64,000 nucleotides of DNA from Terriglobia bacterium (GTDB lineage Bacteria; Acidobacteriota; Terriglobia; Terriglobales; Acidobacteriaceae), in contig JAIQEY010000017.1 of assembly GCA_020073565.1 (NCBI GenBank), positions 38,682-102,681 on the forward strand, written 5' to 3'. Positions 51,046 through 59,642 of the stretch are shown one piece after another. Position 1 is the first letter of the stretch. Each line of letters opens with the position of its first letter. Position numbers and translations under genes: made by a program. The notes under the pieces were generated by a model, which saw only the letters and a program-made list of their open reading frames with translations, made no database searches and was not told the origin of the DNA.

Positions 51046-51969
51046 TCATACTTTCGCCTTCGCCCTGGGATGATGTTTCGCGTACACGCTCTTTAGCCGG
51101 TCGAGTGCGACGTGAGTGTAGATCTGCGTGGTCGAAATATCGGCGTGGCCGAGGATGGTTTGCACGGTGCGCAGATCGGCGCCGTTCTCGACCATGTGCG
51201 TGGCGCAGGAGTGCCGCAACATGTGCGGACTGGCGTGGCGTCCGGAAGCGAGCGATGCTTTCCGAACCAGTTGCCACACGCGCTGGCGCGTCAGGCGGCG
51301 CGCGCCAGTCCCCAGAAACAAGAGCGGCGAACCGCGTTTCTTGGCGAATACTTCCCTTCCACCCTTCAAGTATTGCTGCAAGGCCTGCTGGGCCGGAACG
51401 CCGAGCGGGACCATGCGTTCTTTGTCACCTTTGCCGCGCACCAGGATGTATCCCATGTCGAGTTTCAAGTCTTCCAGTCGCGCGTCGGCTACTTCGGAGA
51501 CGCGCACGCCGCTGGCGTAGAGCAGTTCCAGCATGGCGTGGTCGCGAAGGGCCAATGCCTGCGAACGCGCCGATTCGTTCCGGGGCTGGGTGCCTGCCAG
51601 CGTGGCCTCCACTTCGTCGCGGCTCAGTGACTTGGGCAGCACTTTCCACTGTTTCGGAGAGTCGATGTTGAGGGTCGGATCTTTCTCGATTTTTCCGTCG
51701 AGCAGCAGGTAGCGATAAAAGTGGCGGATGGCGGAGAGCTTTCTTCCGACCGAACGGCCATCGAGCGAGTTGGAAAACAATTCCTGGATGAAGTCGCGCA
51801 CGTCTTCGCGACGAGCGTCGGTCAGCCGTTGCCGCCGCTTCTCGAGAAACTCCGCGAATTGGGCCAGGTCACTCGTGTAGGCCGCAATCGTCAGTCTGGC
51901 CGATCCGCGTTCCACCCGGAGATAGTCGAAGAAGGCGGAGAGGATCCTGGCATTGGCGTCGGAAGCCAT
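51046..51969 (-). CDS. Tyrosine recombinase, XerD-like
   Basis: A 307-residue recombinase with the same two-domain layout as its neighbour: core-binding domain (FFDYLRVERGSARLTIAAYTSDLAQF) and catalytic domain with Arg in ASGVRVSEVADA, Lys in GKGDKERMVPLG, HMLRHSCATHMVENGADLRTVQ, LGHADISTTQ and the nucleophile in IYTHV. Xer recombinases pair on the dif site near the terminus to resolve chromosome dimers. The two genes are in tandem but separated by a nested inverted repeat, so they may not form one transcript. No dif-like sequence was recognised in the window. Confidence 0.87.
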   Translation of the reverse strand: MASDANARILSAFFDYLRVERGSARLTIAAYTSDLAQFAEFLEKRRQRLTDARREDVRDFIQELFSNSLDGRSVGRKLSAIRHFYRYLLLDGKIEKDPTLNIDSPKQWKVLPKSLSRDEVEATLAGTQPRNESARSQALALRDHAMLELLYASGVRVSEVADARLEDLKLDMGYILVRGKGDKERMVPLGVPAQQALQQYLKGGREVFAKKRGSPLLFLGTGARRLTRQRVWQLVRKASLASGRHASPHMLRHSCATHMVENGADLRTVQTILGHADISTTQIYTHVALDRLKSVYAKHHPRAKAKV

Positions 51970-52038
51970 GGAATTATTATCGGACGTTCACGGCAGCCCG
52001 AAAAGTACCGCGTGGGATGCGCAACGATCCTTAAACTT

Positions 52039-52835
52039 CTACCAGCCGGTGGCAAACAGCCTGCGGGCTCCCCGCAGGCCGCATTTTTGGAACTGGTCAT
52101 AGGCCGCGGCGGCGCGTTCGCGGATCCGCTCGTTGCTTTCCCAGCAGTCCAACCATCGAGCGCAGCCTTCAGCGTGTAGGCCTCAGGGGCCATCAAGTTG
52201 GTTGTCCACAACAATGGATACGCTCCCGCCCTGTGCAGAGCTTCACCGAAATACTGCTTGCTCGCGCACGCCAGAATGATCGCATCGCGATGACTTTCAT
52301 TCTTCTTTCCCGGCAGGAAGGGTAACCGGAAATCCATGAGCCCGTCGTGTCCGACATAGGCAACCAGATTGGACCCGCCGCGGGCCGCGATCGTCACTGC
52401 ATGCGAGGCGGATGGCAAGGTGATCGTTTCGGGACTGACTCCTGCCGCGGCATCGAAAAAATCGAGGATCGCCTGTCGGATCTCGTCGCCCCGGTAAGCG
52501 TCGGCCACCAAATAGACTTCCATCTTGCGATGCCTGAAAAGGCAGCGTTCCAAGACTTCGGGCTTGGGCGTCGGCTCGCAGCGGATCAATGTCCAGTCGG
52601 CACTGCGGGCAAAGAAAGTCTTCACTCCCGCCGCGGCGCCCCAATACAGGTTGTGAGCGGGATCCAATCCGTTTCCCAGCCGAGCTGGGACAGGAACGAT
52701 CCCCTGATGCTCGTTGTCAGCCAGGGCTACGAAAACGTGGACGGTGCGCACAGGCACGTCCTGCGCCAGCAGCGTTCCAGCGATGAAGACAGCAGCCAAG
52801 AAAGCGGCGACACCACAACGAACAAAAACTCTCAT
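52039..52835 (-). pseudogene. Conserved secreted protein of unknown function, frameshifted near the C-terminus
   Basis: The first ~230 residues form a coherent exported protein with a signal peptide (FVRCGVAAFLAAVFIAGTLLAQ) and blocks such as VALADNEHQGIVPVPARLGNG and LYWGAAAGVKTFF. After AALDGWTAG the frame turns into compositionally odd sequence that runs into the recombinase gene as far as 51891. Shifting by one base at the G-run (52140-52142) gives ESNERIRERAAAAYDQ and then KCGLRGARRLFATGW with a stop at 52039, which looks like the true ending. One G is therefore probably missing, either a real mutation or a sequencing error. The ATG overlaps the stop of the DUF72 gene (ATGA). Family unknown to me. 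Confidence 0.7.
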
Positions 52836-53548
52836 GGATGGCTCACTTCACGGAACACTTCTACCGCATACAGCGCCCCCTCCGGCGTTTCTTCGTGCTT
52901 GAAATAGGCGAAGACATCGCGTCCGGCGGCGAGATGCTCCTGGATGCGGGCAACCATCACGTTGCGTTCTTCGGCGGTGTAGGTGGGTTTGCGGTAGCGG
53001 TAGTAGGCGTAGTCGGCGGTCACCACGTCGGGCGTATTGCGCTCTTCGGTTTCGGCTACGCAGAGGGCGATGTTGCGCTCGCGGAGGGCCGCCCAGGTGG
53101 CGTCGGCGAGCCAGGAGTCGTGGCGGAATTCGAAGGCTGCGCGCACTCCGCGAGGAAGGCTGCTCAGAAACTCCGTCAGCGCGACTTGGTCCGCTTTGAA
53201 ATTCGGAGGGAGTTGGAAGAGCAGAGGTCCGAGCCGCTTCGCACGCTCCAGACCTTCAAGAGTGCCTAGAAAACGCTTCAGGAACTCGTCCGCCGACTTC
53301 AGGCGCTTGATGTGTGTCAGCACCTGGTGCGCTTTGATGGTGAAGCGGAAGTGATCAGGCGTTTCGGCAATCCAGTTCTGTACGGTCGTCTCTTTCACCA
53401 ACTGCCGAAACGTGTAGTTGACCTCCACGGCATTCAGTTTCGAGGCATAGAAGCTGAGGAACTTTTTCTGCGCTAGCTTCTCAGGGTAGAAGTCGGGCTT
53501 CCAGCTTGGGTAAGCCCATCCGGAAGTGCCGACATAGAGTTGCGCCAT
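52832..53548 (-). CDS. DUF72 family protein
   Basis: A 238-residue TIM-barrel-like protein of the YecE/DUF72 family, recognised by VGTSGWAYPSWKPDFYPEKL, EVNYTFRQL, FTIKAHQVLTHIKRL, LLFQLPPNFKAD and FEFRHDSWL. The biochemical role of the family is not established. The ATG at 53548 gives the natural family N-terminus (MAQLYVGTSGWAYP). Its stop overlaps the start of the frameshifted secreted-protein gene. It lies downstream of the LigD-type polymerase gene, separated by an inverted repeat. Confidence 0.9.
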   Translation of the reverse strand: MAQLYVGTSGWAYPSWKPDFYPEKLAQKKFLSFYASKLNAVEVNYTFRQLVKETTVQNWIAETPDHFRFTIKAHQVLTHIKRLKSADEFLKRFLGTLEGLERAKRLGPLLFQLPPNFKADQVALTEFLSSLPRGVRAAFEFRHDSWLADATWAALRERNIALCVAETEERNTPDVVTADYAYYRYRKPTYTAEERNVMVARIQEHLAAGRDVFAYFKHEETPEGALYAVEVFREVSHP

Positions 53549-53557
53549 AATGAGGTT

Positions 53558-53630
53558 GTGTGGCGCGGACATTCCTGTCCGCGAGGGTTTCAAATGCGAG
53601 AGTCGCGGGCAGGAATGCCCACGCCATACA
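53558..53630. repeat. Inverted GC-rich repeat (GCGGACATTCCTGTCCGC type)
   Basis: The left unit TGTGGCGCGGACATTCCTGTCCGCGA (53558-53585, with minor variation) is mirrored by TCGCGGGCAGGAATGCCCACGCCATAC (about 53603-53630). It fills the gap between the LigD-type gene and DUF72. Confidence 0.65.
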
Positions 53631-53639
53631 AGATGGGGA

Positions 53640-54659
53640 TTATACCTTGCTGCGCTTGCGGGCTGCGGCCTTCTTCTTCAAGCGCGGCGGACGATCTGCT
53701 TGCGCGGCGATGGCGATACTCTCCTCCGGCTCGGCGCTCGCGGCCAGGCCGACAAGTTGCGGCAGCTTCTGCTGCAGGGTTAGCACGGGCGCAAACAAGT
53801 CCCCCATCTTATCGACCCGCGCGAGAACGTCTTTGGCCTCGAAGACCAGCCGCTGCGGACCTTTCTTCTTAAGCGCGCCCTCCACTTCCTCCCACGTGAC
53901 CGGCGTGGAAACGGTCGGACGCTCACGCGCCCGGAGTGAGTAGATCGAGATGGTGGTCTTGTGCTCGTCGTTCTGACTCCAGTCGACGAATACTTTGTTG
54001 GTGCGCACCGCTTTCTTCATGTCGGAGACAACCAGGTCGGGATGCTCGTGTTCGAGCAGACGCGCCACGGCGTGGGCGAAGGGCTTAGTCTGTTCGTAGC
54101 TGGTTGGTGTGTTGAGAGGAACATACACCTGAAGTCCCTTTGAGCCGGAAGTCTTGGGAAAACTCCTGAGAGCAAAATGGGCGAAGATGTCACGCACCCA
54201 GAGACCAACCTGCGCGCATTGAATGATGTTCGCGGGGGGCCCGGGGTCGAGGTCGAAGACTATCATGGTGGGCGTTGCGATATCGGCGGCGAGTGAAAGG
54301 GATGGATGCAACTCGATGGAGGCAAGGTTGGCAATCCACACCAGCGTTGCGAGATCGTTGACGAGAATGTAGTGGATGGTGCGGCGGTTGCTGCCGCTCC
54401 AGATGGGGGTAGTCTTCACCCAGCCAGGCCGGTGCTTGGGTGCGTTCTTCTCGAAAAAGTATTCCTGATCCACGCCCCCGGGATAGCGCTTCATGGTGAG
54501 CGGGCGTCCGGCGAGATGGGGAACGAGGACCGGCGCGATGCGGACGTAGTAATCGATCACCTGTCCTTTGGTGAATCCGGCGGCGGGATAGAGGATTTTC
54601 TCTAGATTGGTCAGGCTAAGCTTGCGGCCGGCGACGTCAACGATGGTGGGAGTGGGCAT
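53640..54659 (-). CDS. Stand-alone LigD-type polymerase domain (primase-polymerase)
   Basis: A 339-residue enzyme of the archaeo-eukaryotic primase superfamily found as the polymerase module of bacterial NHEJ ligase LigD. Landmarks: LTNLEKILYPAAGFTKGQVIDYYVRIAP (in pieces), RPLTMKRYPGGVDQEYFFEKNAP, metal-binding IVFDLDPGPP, TSGSKGLQVYVPL and FVDWSQND. The basic tail RPPRLKKKAAARKRSKV could bind DNA. The ATG at 54659 is chosen because upstream residues are low in similarity and overlap a dispersed repeat. No ligase, nuclease or Ku gene lies in the window, so partners would be encoded elsewhere. Alone it can fill gaps or add ribonucleotides at breaks. Confidence 0.9.
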   Translation of the reverse strand: MPTPTIVDVAGRKLSLTNLEKILYPAAGFTKGQVIDYYVRIAPVLVPHLAGRPLTMKRYPGGVDQEYFFEKNAPKHRPGWVKTTPIWSGSNRRTIHYILVNDLATLVWIANLASIELHPSLSLAADIATPTMIVFDLDPGPPANIIQCAQVGLWVRDIFAHFALRSFPKTSGSKGLQVYVPLNTPTSYEQTKPFAHAVARLLEHEHPDLVVSDMKKAVRTNKVFVDWSQNDEHKTTISIYSLRARERPTVSTPVTWEEVEGALKKKGPQRLVFEAKDVLARVDKMGDLFAPVLTLQQKLPQLVGLAASAEPEESIAIAAQADRPPRLKKKAAARKRSKV

Positions 54660-54784
54660 GATTGGTTGCTGGTTGCTCGTTTCTGGTTGCTGGTGACCCG
54701 ACTGCACTACATCTTCGGCGGCGTCTAGTATAGTGTCTTCGCGTTCGAGTCCCCTTCGCGTGCTCTGCGGTTGACAGAAGCGGG

Positions 54785-54816
54785 AACCACCAAGGGCACG
54801 AAGGTACACGAAGGTA
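54785..54816. repeat. Single ACCAAGGACAC-type repeat arm
   Basis: AACCACCAAGGGCACGAAGG plus TACACGAAGG resembles the right arm of the inverted repeat at 24309-24340. It lies 20 bp before the amidohydrolase start. Confidence 0.55.
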
Positions 54817-54837
54817 AGAGTCCAATAAAGGAGTTTG

Positions 54838-56499
54838 ATGGCTTCTTCCCGTCGCACGTTTCTCTTCGGATTGGGCGCTGTGGGCGCTCAAGCGCTGTTT
54901 GCTATTGAACGCACGGAACCCGAGTCCATTCTGTACAACGGAAATTTCTGGACGGTCAATGCGCGCCAGCCGCGCGCCCAAGCGGTGGGGATTTCGGGCG
55001 GGCGGTTCTTGGCAATCGGGTCTAACGACGAAGTGCTGGCTCTGGCTGGCGGTTCGGCTAAGAAGGTCGATCTCGGCGGGCAGACCGTGCTACCGGGATT
55101 CATTGACGCGCACTCGCATCCGGCCGAAGCCGGTTTGTCGCATCTGCGGATGGTGGACTGCGATCTGCGATCAATTGCGGAGATCCTGAAGGCACTGCGT
55201 GAGCGAGCGTCGAAGACGCCGCCCGGTCAGTGGGTATTGGGCTTTAAGTACGATGACACAAAAACTTCGGAAGGGCGTCCGCTCACGCGAAAGGAGTTGG
55301 ATGCCGCCCTTCCCGATCATCCGGTATTGGTGGAGCACCGCGGCGGACACACGGCGTGGGTGAACTCGCAGGCGATCAGGCTGGCAAAGATTGACGATCA
55401 GACTCCCGATCCTCCGGGCGGAAAGTACGATCGCGATCCGGCAACGGGCAAGGTAACGGGGCACGTGCGCGAACACGGCAAAGAGACCTTCGAGAAGATT
55501 ATCCCCTCGACCTTCACGCGCGACGACCGGCGCGAAGGCGTGCGGTTGATCACGCAGATGATGACGCGCACGGGCGTCACGTCGGTGACCGACGCGATGG
55601 GCACACCCGACGATCTGCGCGCCTACCAGGATGCGCGCGAAGCCGGTCAACTCTCGATGCGTGTGTACTGCCACATCTACCAGGCCTTCATGGACCAGAT
55701 GCTGGCCGCGGGCGTGAAGACCGGCCTCGGCGATGAGTGGGTAAAAGTCGGCGCGCAGAAGATGATTTGCGACGGATCGATTTCGGAACGCACGGCACGA
55801 CTTTCGCAGCCTTACGTCGGACGTCTGGACGATTTCGGAATTCTGGTAACGCCGGAAGAAGAGCTCTACCAGCAGGCGCGCAAGGCCCATGCCGCCGGGT
55901 GGCAACTGGGAACGCACGCCAATGGCGACGTCGCAATCGACATCACGCTGCGGGTTTATGAACGGCTGCAGAAGGAATTGCCGCGCAAGGATCCACGTTA
56001 TCGCCTGGAGCACTGCACGGTCGTGAATGACTCGCTGGTCGCGCGCATCCAGGCGCTGGGGGCGATTCCAACTCCGTTCTCGACGTACGCCTACTACCAC
56101 GGCGAGAAGATGAAGGAGTACGGACCGGAGCGCGTGAACCACATGTTTGCGCTGCGCAGTTTTATTGACGCGGGCATCCGGCCGACGCAGGCCTCGGACT
56201 ATCCGCCGGGTCCCTTCGAGCCAATGATGGCTCTGCAGTCGGAGGTGACGCGCACCGATACGAAGGGCAACGTGTGGGGACCGCAGCAGCGGATTACGCC
56301 CGAAGAGGCGATCCGCGTGGGCACGATTCACGGCGCATACGCTTCCTACGAAGAGGGCGTGAAGGGCTCGATTGAGGCGGGCAAGTATGCGGACCTGGTC
56401 GTGCTTGGGCGGGATGTATTCAAGGAAAATCCATCGAACATCATCAATATTCCGATTGAACGCACCATGGTGGGTGGACGGTGGGTGTGGGAGAGCTGA
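54838..56499 (+). CDS. Tat-exported YtcJ-like amidohydrolase
   Basis: A 553-residue metal-dependent hydrolase of the YtcJ/N-substituted-formamide-deformylase branch of amidohydrolases. AAAGGAG precedes the ATG at 54838. The N-terminus ASSRRTFLFGLGAVGAQALFA is a twin-arginine signal, so the folded, metal-loaded enzyme is probably exported. Metal ligands appear in GFIDAHSHPAEAG, GHTAWVNS, GTHANGDVAID and the LEHCTVVND block; the late aspartate is in TQASDYPPGPF. Substrates of this family are mostly unknown. The gene ends before a strong hairpin that separates it from the arsenic operon, to which it has no visible link. Confidence 0.9.
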   Translation: MASSRRTFLFGLGAVGAQALFAIERTEPESILYNGNFWTVNARQPRAQAVGISGGRFLAIGSNDEVLALAGGSAKKVDLGGQTVLPGFIDAHSHPAEAGLSHLRMVDCDLRSIAEILKALRERASKTPPGQWVLGFKYDDTKTSEGRPLTRKELDAALPDHPVLVEHRGGHTAWVNSQAIRLAKIDDQTPDPPGGKYDRDPATGKVTGHVREHGKETFEKIIPSTFTRDDRREGVRLITQMMTRTGVTSVTDAMGTPDDLRAYQDAREAGQLSMRVYCHIYQAFMDQMLAAGVKTGLGDEWVKVGAQKMICDGSISERTARLSQPYVGRLDDFGILVTPEEELYQQARKAHAAGWQLGTHANGDVAIDITLRVYERLQKELPRKDPRYRLEHCTVVNDSLVARIQALGAIPTPFSTYAYYHGEKMKEYGPERVNHMFALRSFIDAGIRPTQASDYPPGPFEPMMALQSEVTRTDTKGNVWGPQQRITPEEAIRVGTIHGAYASYEEGVKGSIEAGKYADLVVLGRDVFKENPSNIINIPIERTMVGGRWVWES

Positions 56500-56515
56500 G
56501 GTTCTCAGGATGGAG

Positions 56516-56536
56516 GGACGGGCGTCTCGCCCGTCC
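56516..56536 (+). terminator. Perfect 9-bp hairpin after the amidohydrolase gene
   Basis: GGACGGGCG (56516-56524) and CGCCCGTCC (56528-56536) enclose a TCT loop, 17 bp past the stop codon. No U-tract follows. It insulates the arsenic operon promoter located 37 bp downstream. Confidence 0.6.
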
Positions 56537-56573
56537 TGCCGGGCGGGGCGCCGGGCTCTCCACAAAAAGGTTG

Positions 56574-56601
56574 TTGACAGAATCCATATTTCCGGTATTA
56601 T
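56574..56601 (+). promoter_or_regulatory. Sigma-70 promoter of the ars operon
   Basis: TTGACA (56574-56579), a 16-bp spacer and TATTAT (56596-56601) lie directly before the arsR start at 56608, which would give an almost leaderless transcript. Confidence 0.75.
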
Positions 56602-56610
56602 CGAAATATG
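56585..56610. promoter_or_regulatory. Probable ArsR operator
   Basis: CATATTTC (56585-56592) and its exact complement GAAATATG (56603-56610) flank 10 bp. The dyad covers the -10 element and the arsR start codon itself, an ideal place for autorepression released by arsenite. Confidence 0.65.
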
Positions 56611-56961
56611 CCGTCAGCCACTCTCAAGGTCCAGGAGCAAGCCGCCAAGTATGCCGACAAGTTCTCCGCCATGGGAAACGAGGCTCGGCTGCGCATCATG
56701 CAGCTTCTGCTCTCCGCTCATCCCGAAGGCCTGGTGGTCAACGAGATTCAGGATGAACTCGAAATCCCGAACTCAACCCTTTCCCATCATCTCGACAAAC
56801 TGAAGAACGAAGAACTGGTGCTGGTGAAGCGCGAGGGCACGTTCCTGCGCTACACCGCCAATACCGAGGCGCTGCGCGAGATTCTGCAGTTTCTTTATGC
56901 CGAGTGCTGCACGCGCAACAAGGCAGTCAAACCGCAAGAAGTGGTTCAGATCTGCAAGTAG
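56608..56961 (+). CDS. arsR: ArsR/SmtB-family arsenic-responsive repressor
   Basis: A 117-residue winged-helix repressor. MGNEARLRIMQLLL and the recognition-helix segment IPNSTLSHHLDKLKNEELVLVKREG identify the ArsR/SmtB fold. The classical ELCVCDL metal site is replaced (VVNEIQDEL), but a vicinal cysteine pair occurs in the C-terminal helix (YAECCTRN) and another cysteine at QICK, as in ArsR subtypes with C-terminal arsenite sites. First gene of the arsR-arsM-arsC-acr3 operon, with its start codon inside the predicted operator. Confidence 0.92.
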   Translation: MPSATLKVQEQAAKYADKFSAMGNEARLRIMQLLLSAHPEGLVVNEIQDELEIPNSTLSHHLDKLKNEELVLVKREGTFLRYTANTEALREILQFLYAECCTRNKAVKPQEVVQICK

Positions 56962-56972
56962 GAGACGTCATC

Positions 56973-57830
56973 ATGCCAGATACAGATATCAAGGAAGTAG
57001 TTCGAGAGAAATACGGACAGGCCGCACTGCGGGTGCAAAAAGGCGGGAGCAGTTGTTGTGGGGCTGCGCCGGCGAGCGGGCTTTCGTGCGACCCGATTAC
57101 TTCGAATCTCTATGACCCTGCGCAGGCCTCGCAGATTCCAGAAGAGGCGATGCTGGCGTCGCTCGGGTGCGGAAATCCGACGGCGCTGGCCCAACTGAAT
57201 CCGGGGGAAATTGTGCTCGACCTGGGGTCTGGCGGCGGGATTGACGTGCTGCTCTCCGCGCAGCGGGTGGGACCAACCGGCAAAGCTTACGGTCTCGACA
57301 TGACCGACGAAATGCTTGCGCTCGCCAACGAAAACAAACGCAAAGCAGGCGCGGAGAACGTCGAGTTCCTGAAAGGCGAGATTGAGAACATTCCCCTGCC
57401 CGACAATTCGGTGGACGTCATTATTTCGAATTGCGTCATTAATCTTTCCGCCGACAAAGACCGCGTGCTGCGCGAAGCGTTTCGCGTGTTGAAGCCGGGC
57501 GGGCGATTTGCGGTGTCGGATGTGGTGACGCGCGGCGCAATCCCGAACGAAATCCGGCAGAAGGTCTTGCTGTGGGTCGGCTGTATTGCGGGAGCGCTCG
57601 AAGAAAACGAGTATCGCTCCAAGTTGAGGGCGGCCGGATTCGAGAAGGTTGAGGTTGAGCCCACGCGGATTTATCGCGTGGAAGAGGCGCGCGAGTTCCT
57701 GGCATCGGCCGGGGTCGACGTGGATGCCATCGCCGAGCAGGTGGATGAGAAGTTCATGAGCGCGTTTGTGCGGGCAGTGAAGCCGGGCGGCGCGCAGAGT
57801 GCCTGCTGCGGCCCGACCTGCTGCAACTGA
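56973..57830 (+). CDS. arsM: Arsenite S-adenosylmethionine methyltransferase
   Basis: A 285-residue class I methyltransferase that turns arsenite into methylated, partly volatile arsenicals. AGGAG lies before the ATG at 56973, 11 bp after arsR. SAM-binding motif [14 protein letters not shown] and acidic GLDMTDEML are followed by the arsenic-binding cysteines expected for ArsM: SCCGAAP near the N-terminus, ISNCVINLS and VGCIAGAL. A cysteine-rich tail ([10 protein letters not shown]) ends the protein. Operon position between repressor and reductase supports the assignment. Confidence 0.95.
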   Translation: MPDTDIKEVVREKYGQAALRVQKGGSSCCGAAPASGLSCDPITSNLYDPAQASQIPEEAMLASLGCGNPTALAQLNPGEIVLDLGSGGGIDVLLSAQRVGPTGKAYGLDMTDEMLALANENKRKAGAENVEFLKGEIENIPLPDNSVDVIISNCVINLSADKDRVLREAFRVLKPGGRFAVSDVVTRGAIPNEIRQKVLLWVGCIAGALEENEYRSKLRAAGFEKVEVEPTRIYRVEEAREFLASAGVDVDAIAEQVDEKFMSAFVRAVKPGGAQSACCGPTCCN

Positions 57831-57863
57831 CGATCGCGGTTCTCAACTCAGACGGAGGCATGC

Positions 57864-58355
57864 ATGGCCGGCCATTACAACGTTCTGTTTTTGTGCACTG
57901 GGAATTCAGCCCGTTCGATCATGGCGGAAGCCATCCTGAATCACACGGGCAAACCGACGTTTACGGCCTACAGCGCCGGCAGCAATCCCGCCGGTACCGT
58001 ACGGCCGGAAGCGCTCAATGAAATCGAGAAGGCCAGCATTCCGGAGGCTGGCCTGCGCAGCAAGAGTTGGGAGGAGTTTGCGCGGCCGGGCGCTCCCGAA
58101 CTCCACTTCGTTTTCACGGTTTGTGACAATGCGGCCAAGGAAACCTGCCCAGTGTGGCCCGGACAGCCGATGACGGCTCACTGGGGGCTCCCGGATCCGG
58201 CCGCCGTGCAAGGCGACCCCGCCGATGTCGAGCGGGCGTTTCGAGCAGCCTTTCTCACACTCGATCGGCGCATTGGATTGTTTCTTTCGCTCCCGCTGAC
58301 GAGCCTCGACCGGCTGGCGTTGAAGAAACATGTGGACGACATTGGGCGGCGGTAA
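57864..58355 (+). CDS. arsC: Arsenate reductase, thioredoxin-coupled (LMW-phosphatase fold)
   Basis: A 163-residue reductase converting arsenate to arsenite. The phosphate-loop [14 protein letters not shown] carries the nucleophilic cysteine (about Cys11), and [17 protein letters not shown] has the two cysteines that relay the disulfide in the thioredoxin-dependent branch. GGAGG ends 5 nt before the ATG at 57864. The product feeds both the methyltransferase encoded upstream and the exporter encoded 4 bp downstream. Confidence 0.94.
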   Translation: MAGHYNVLFLCTGNSARSIMAEAILNHTGKPTFTAYSAGSNPAGTVRPEALNEIEKASIPEAGLRSKSWEEFARPGAPELHFVFTVCDNAAKETCPVWPGQPMTAHWGLPDPAAVQGDPADVERAFRAAFLTLDRRIGLFLSLPLTSLDRLALKKHVDDIGRR

Positions 58356-58359
58356 CACC

Positions 58360-59427
58360 ATGAACGCGAGCCGCCATCTCAGCTTTCTGGACCGCTATCT
58401 CACCGCTTGGATTTTCGCGGCCATGGCGGCTGGCGTCGGCTTGGGATGGCTCGTTCCCGGCGTCGTACCGTTTCTGAATCGCTTCAGCGTTGGCACCACT
58501 TCGATTCCGATCGCGGTCGGCCTAATCGTAATGATGTATCCGCCCTTCACGAAGGTGCGTTACGAGGAACTGCACGAGGTGTTCCGGAACCGGCGTGTCC
58601 TCGGCCTGTCGCTCGTGCAGAACTGGATTGTCGGGCCGATCCTTATGTTCATTCTCGCCATAGTGTTCCTGCGCGGATATCCGGAATACATGGCGGGACT
58701 CATCATGATCGGCCTGGCCCGCTGCATCGCCATGGTGATCGTCTGGAACGAACTGGCGAAAGGCGATACGGAGTATGCGGCTGGGTTGGTGGCGTTCAAT
58801 TCGCTGTTTCAGGTCTTCTTCTATTCCGTCTATGCGTGGATCTTCATCACGGTGCTGCCTGCGCAACTCGGGCTGCAGAACGCGATTGTCCGTGTGTCGA
58901 TGGCGGAGATCGCGAAGAGCGTCTTCGTCTATCTCGGCATTCCGTTCCTGGCCGGTTTGCTGACTCGCACGCTGCTGCTCCGGAGCAAGGGGCGCGAATG
59001 GTATGAGCGCAATTTCGTTCCCCGCGTGAGCCCGCTGACGCTGCTCGCCCTGCTGTTCACGATTGTGGTGATGTTCTCGCTGAAGGGCGAGTACATTGTC
59101 CGTCTGCCGCTCGATGTGCTGCGGATCGCCGTGCCGCTGCTAATCTACTTCGTGATCATGTTCCTGGTGTCGTTCTATATGGGGAAGAGGTTGGGAGCGG
59201 ACTACTCGAAAACCACCACTCTGGCGTTCACCGCCGCCTCGAACAACTTCGAACTGGCGATCGCGGTTTCAGTCTCGGTGTTTGGCATCAACTCCGGGGC
59301 GGCGTTTGCGGCGGTCATCGGGCCTCTGGTGGAGGTGCCGGTGATGATTGCGTTGGTCAATGTTGCGTTCTACTTCCAACGTCGTTATTTTCTGAATCCG
59401 GCCGCAGCGCAGGTTGAGGCGGCCTGA
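58360..59427 (+). CDS. acr3: Arsenite efflux permease Acr3
   Basis: A 355-residue inner-membrane exporter of the BASS superfamily with ten helices. [14 protein letters not shown] and the helix-4 sequence [19 protein letters not shown], with its essential cysteine, are characteristic of Acr3. The later [21 protein letters not shown] and [21 protein letters not shown] blocks complete the pattern. ATG at 58360 follows the arsC stop by 4 bp with GGGCGGCGG as a weak ribosome site. Last gene of the arsenic operon. Confidence 0.95.
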   Translation: MNASRHLSFLDRYLTAWIFAAMAAGVGLGWLVPGVVPFLNRFSVGTTSIPIAVGLIVMMYPPFTKVRYEELHEVFRNRRVLGLSLVQNWIVGPILMFILAIVFLRGYPEYMAGLIMIGLARCIAMVIVWNELAKGDTEYAAGLVAFNSLFQVFFYSVYAWIFITVLPAQLGLQNAIVRVSMAEIAKSVFVYLGIPFLAGLLTRTLLLRSKGREWYERNFVPRVSPLTLLALLFTIVVMFSLKGEYIVRLPLDVLRIAVPLLIYFVIMFLVSFYMGKRLGADYSKTTTLAFTAASNNFELAIAVSVSVFGINSGAAFAAVIGPLVEVPVMIALVNVAFYFQRRYFLNPAAAQVEAA

Positions 59428-59477
59428 GCACCGCACCCCCCGCTAGTGGTGCAGTCTGAAAATCTCGCCTCCCTCGC

Positions 59478-59548
59478 GCTTTGCGGACTTTGCGGCTTTT
59501 CTTTGCGAGTGTTGCGGTCAAAAATCTTAAACCGCAAAGTACGCAGAG
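59478..59548. repeat. Imperfect inverted repeat after the ars operon
   Basis: GCTTTGCGGACTTTGCGG (59478-59495) is mirrored by ACCGCAAAGTACGCAGAG (59531-59548). It lies between acr3 and the M16 protease genes and may end the ars transcript. Confidence 0.5.
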
Positions 59549-59642
59549 AAATCCCGGACGATCAGCTTGCCCTTTCGTTTGACAATCTCCCTCGCGCCCA
59601 CGTAACTTCGATTTTTCTGGTGTTTGCCATCGTGGAGGCAGG

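Noticed and set aside
49933..51969. Idea that the two recombinases mark an integron, prophage or integrative element
   Set aside because: Both have XerC/XerD size and motifs, no attachment-site repeats or cargo genes are seen, and neighbours are housekeeping-type.
51891..52038. Extended C-terminus of the secreted protein overlapping the start of the XerD-like gene
   Set aside because: A one-base frameshift explains it better; the corrected frame ends at 52039 without overlap.
56904..56972. Longer arsM frame overlapping the end of arsR
   Set aside because: A good AGGAG and ATG at 56973 fit the family N-terminus, and the extra residues overlap arsR in another frame.
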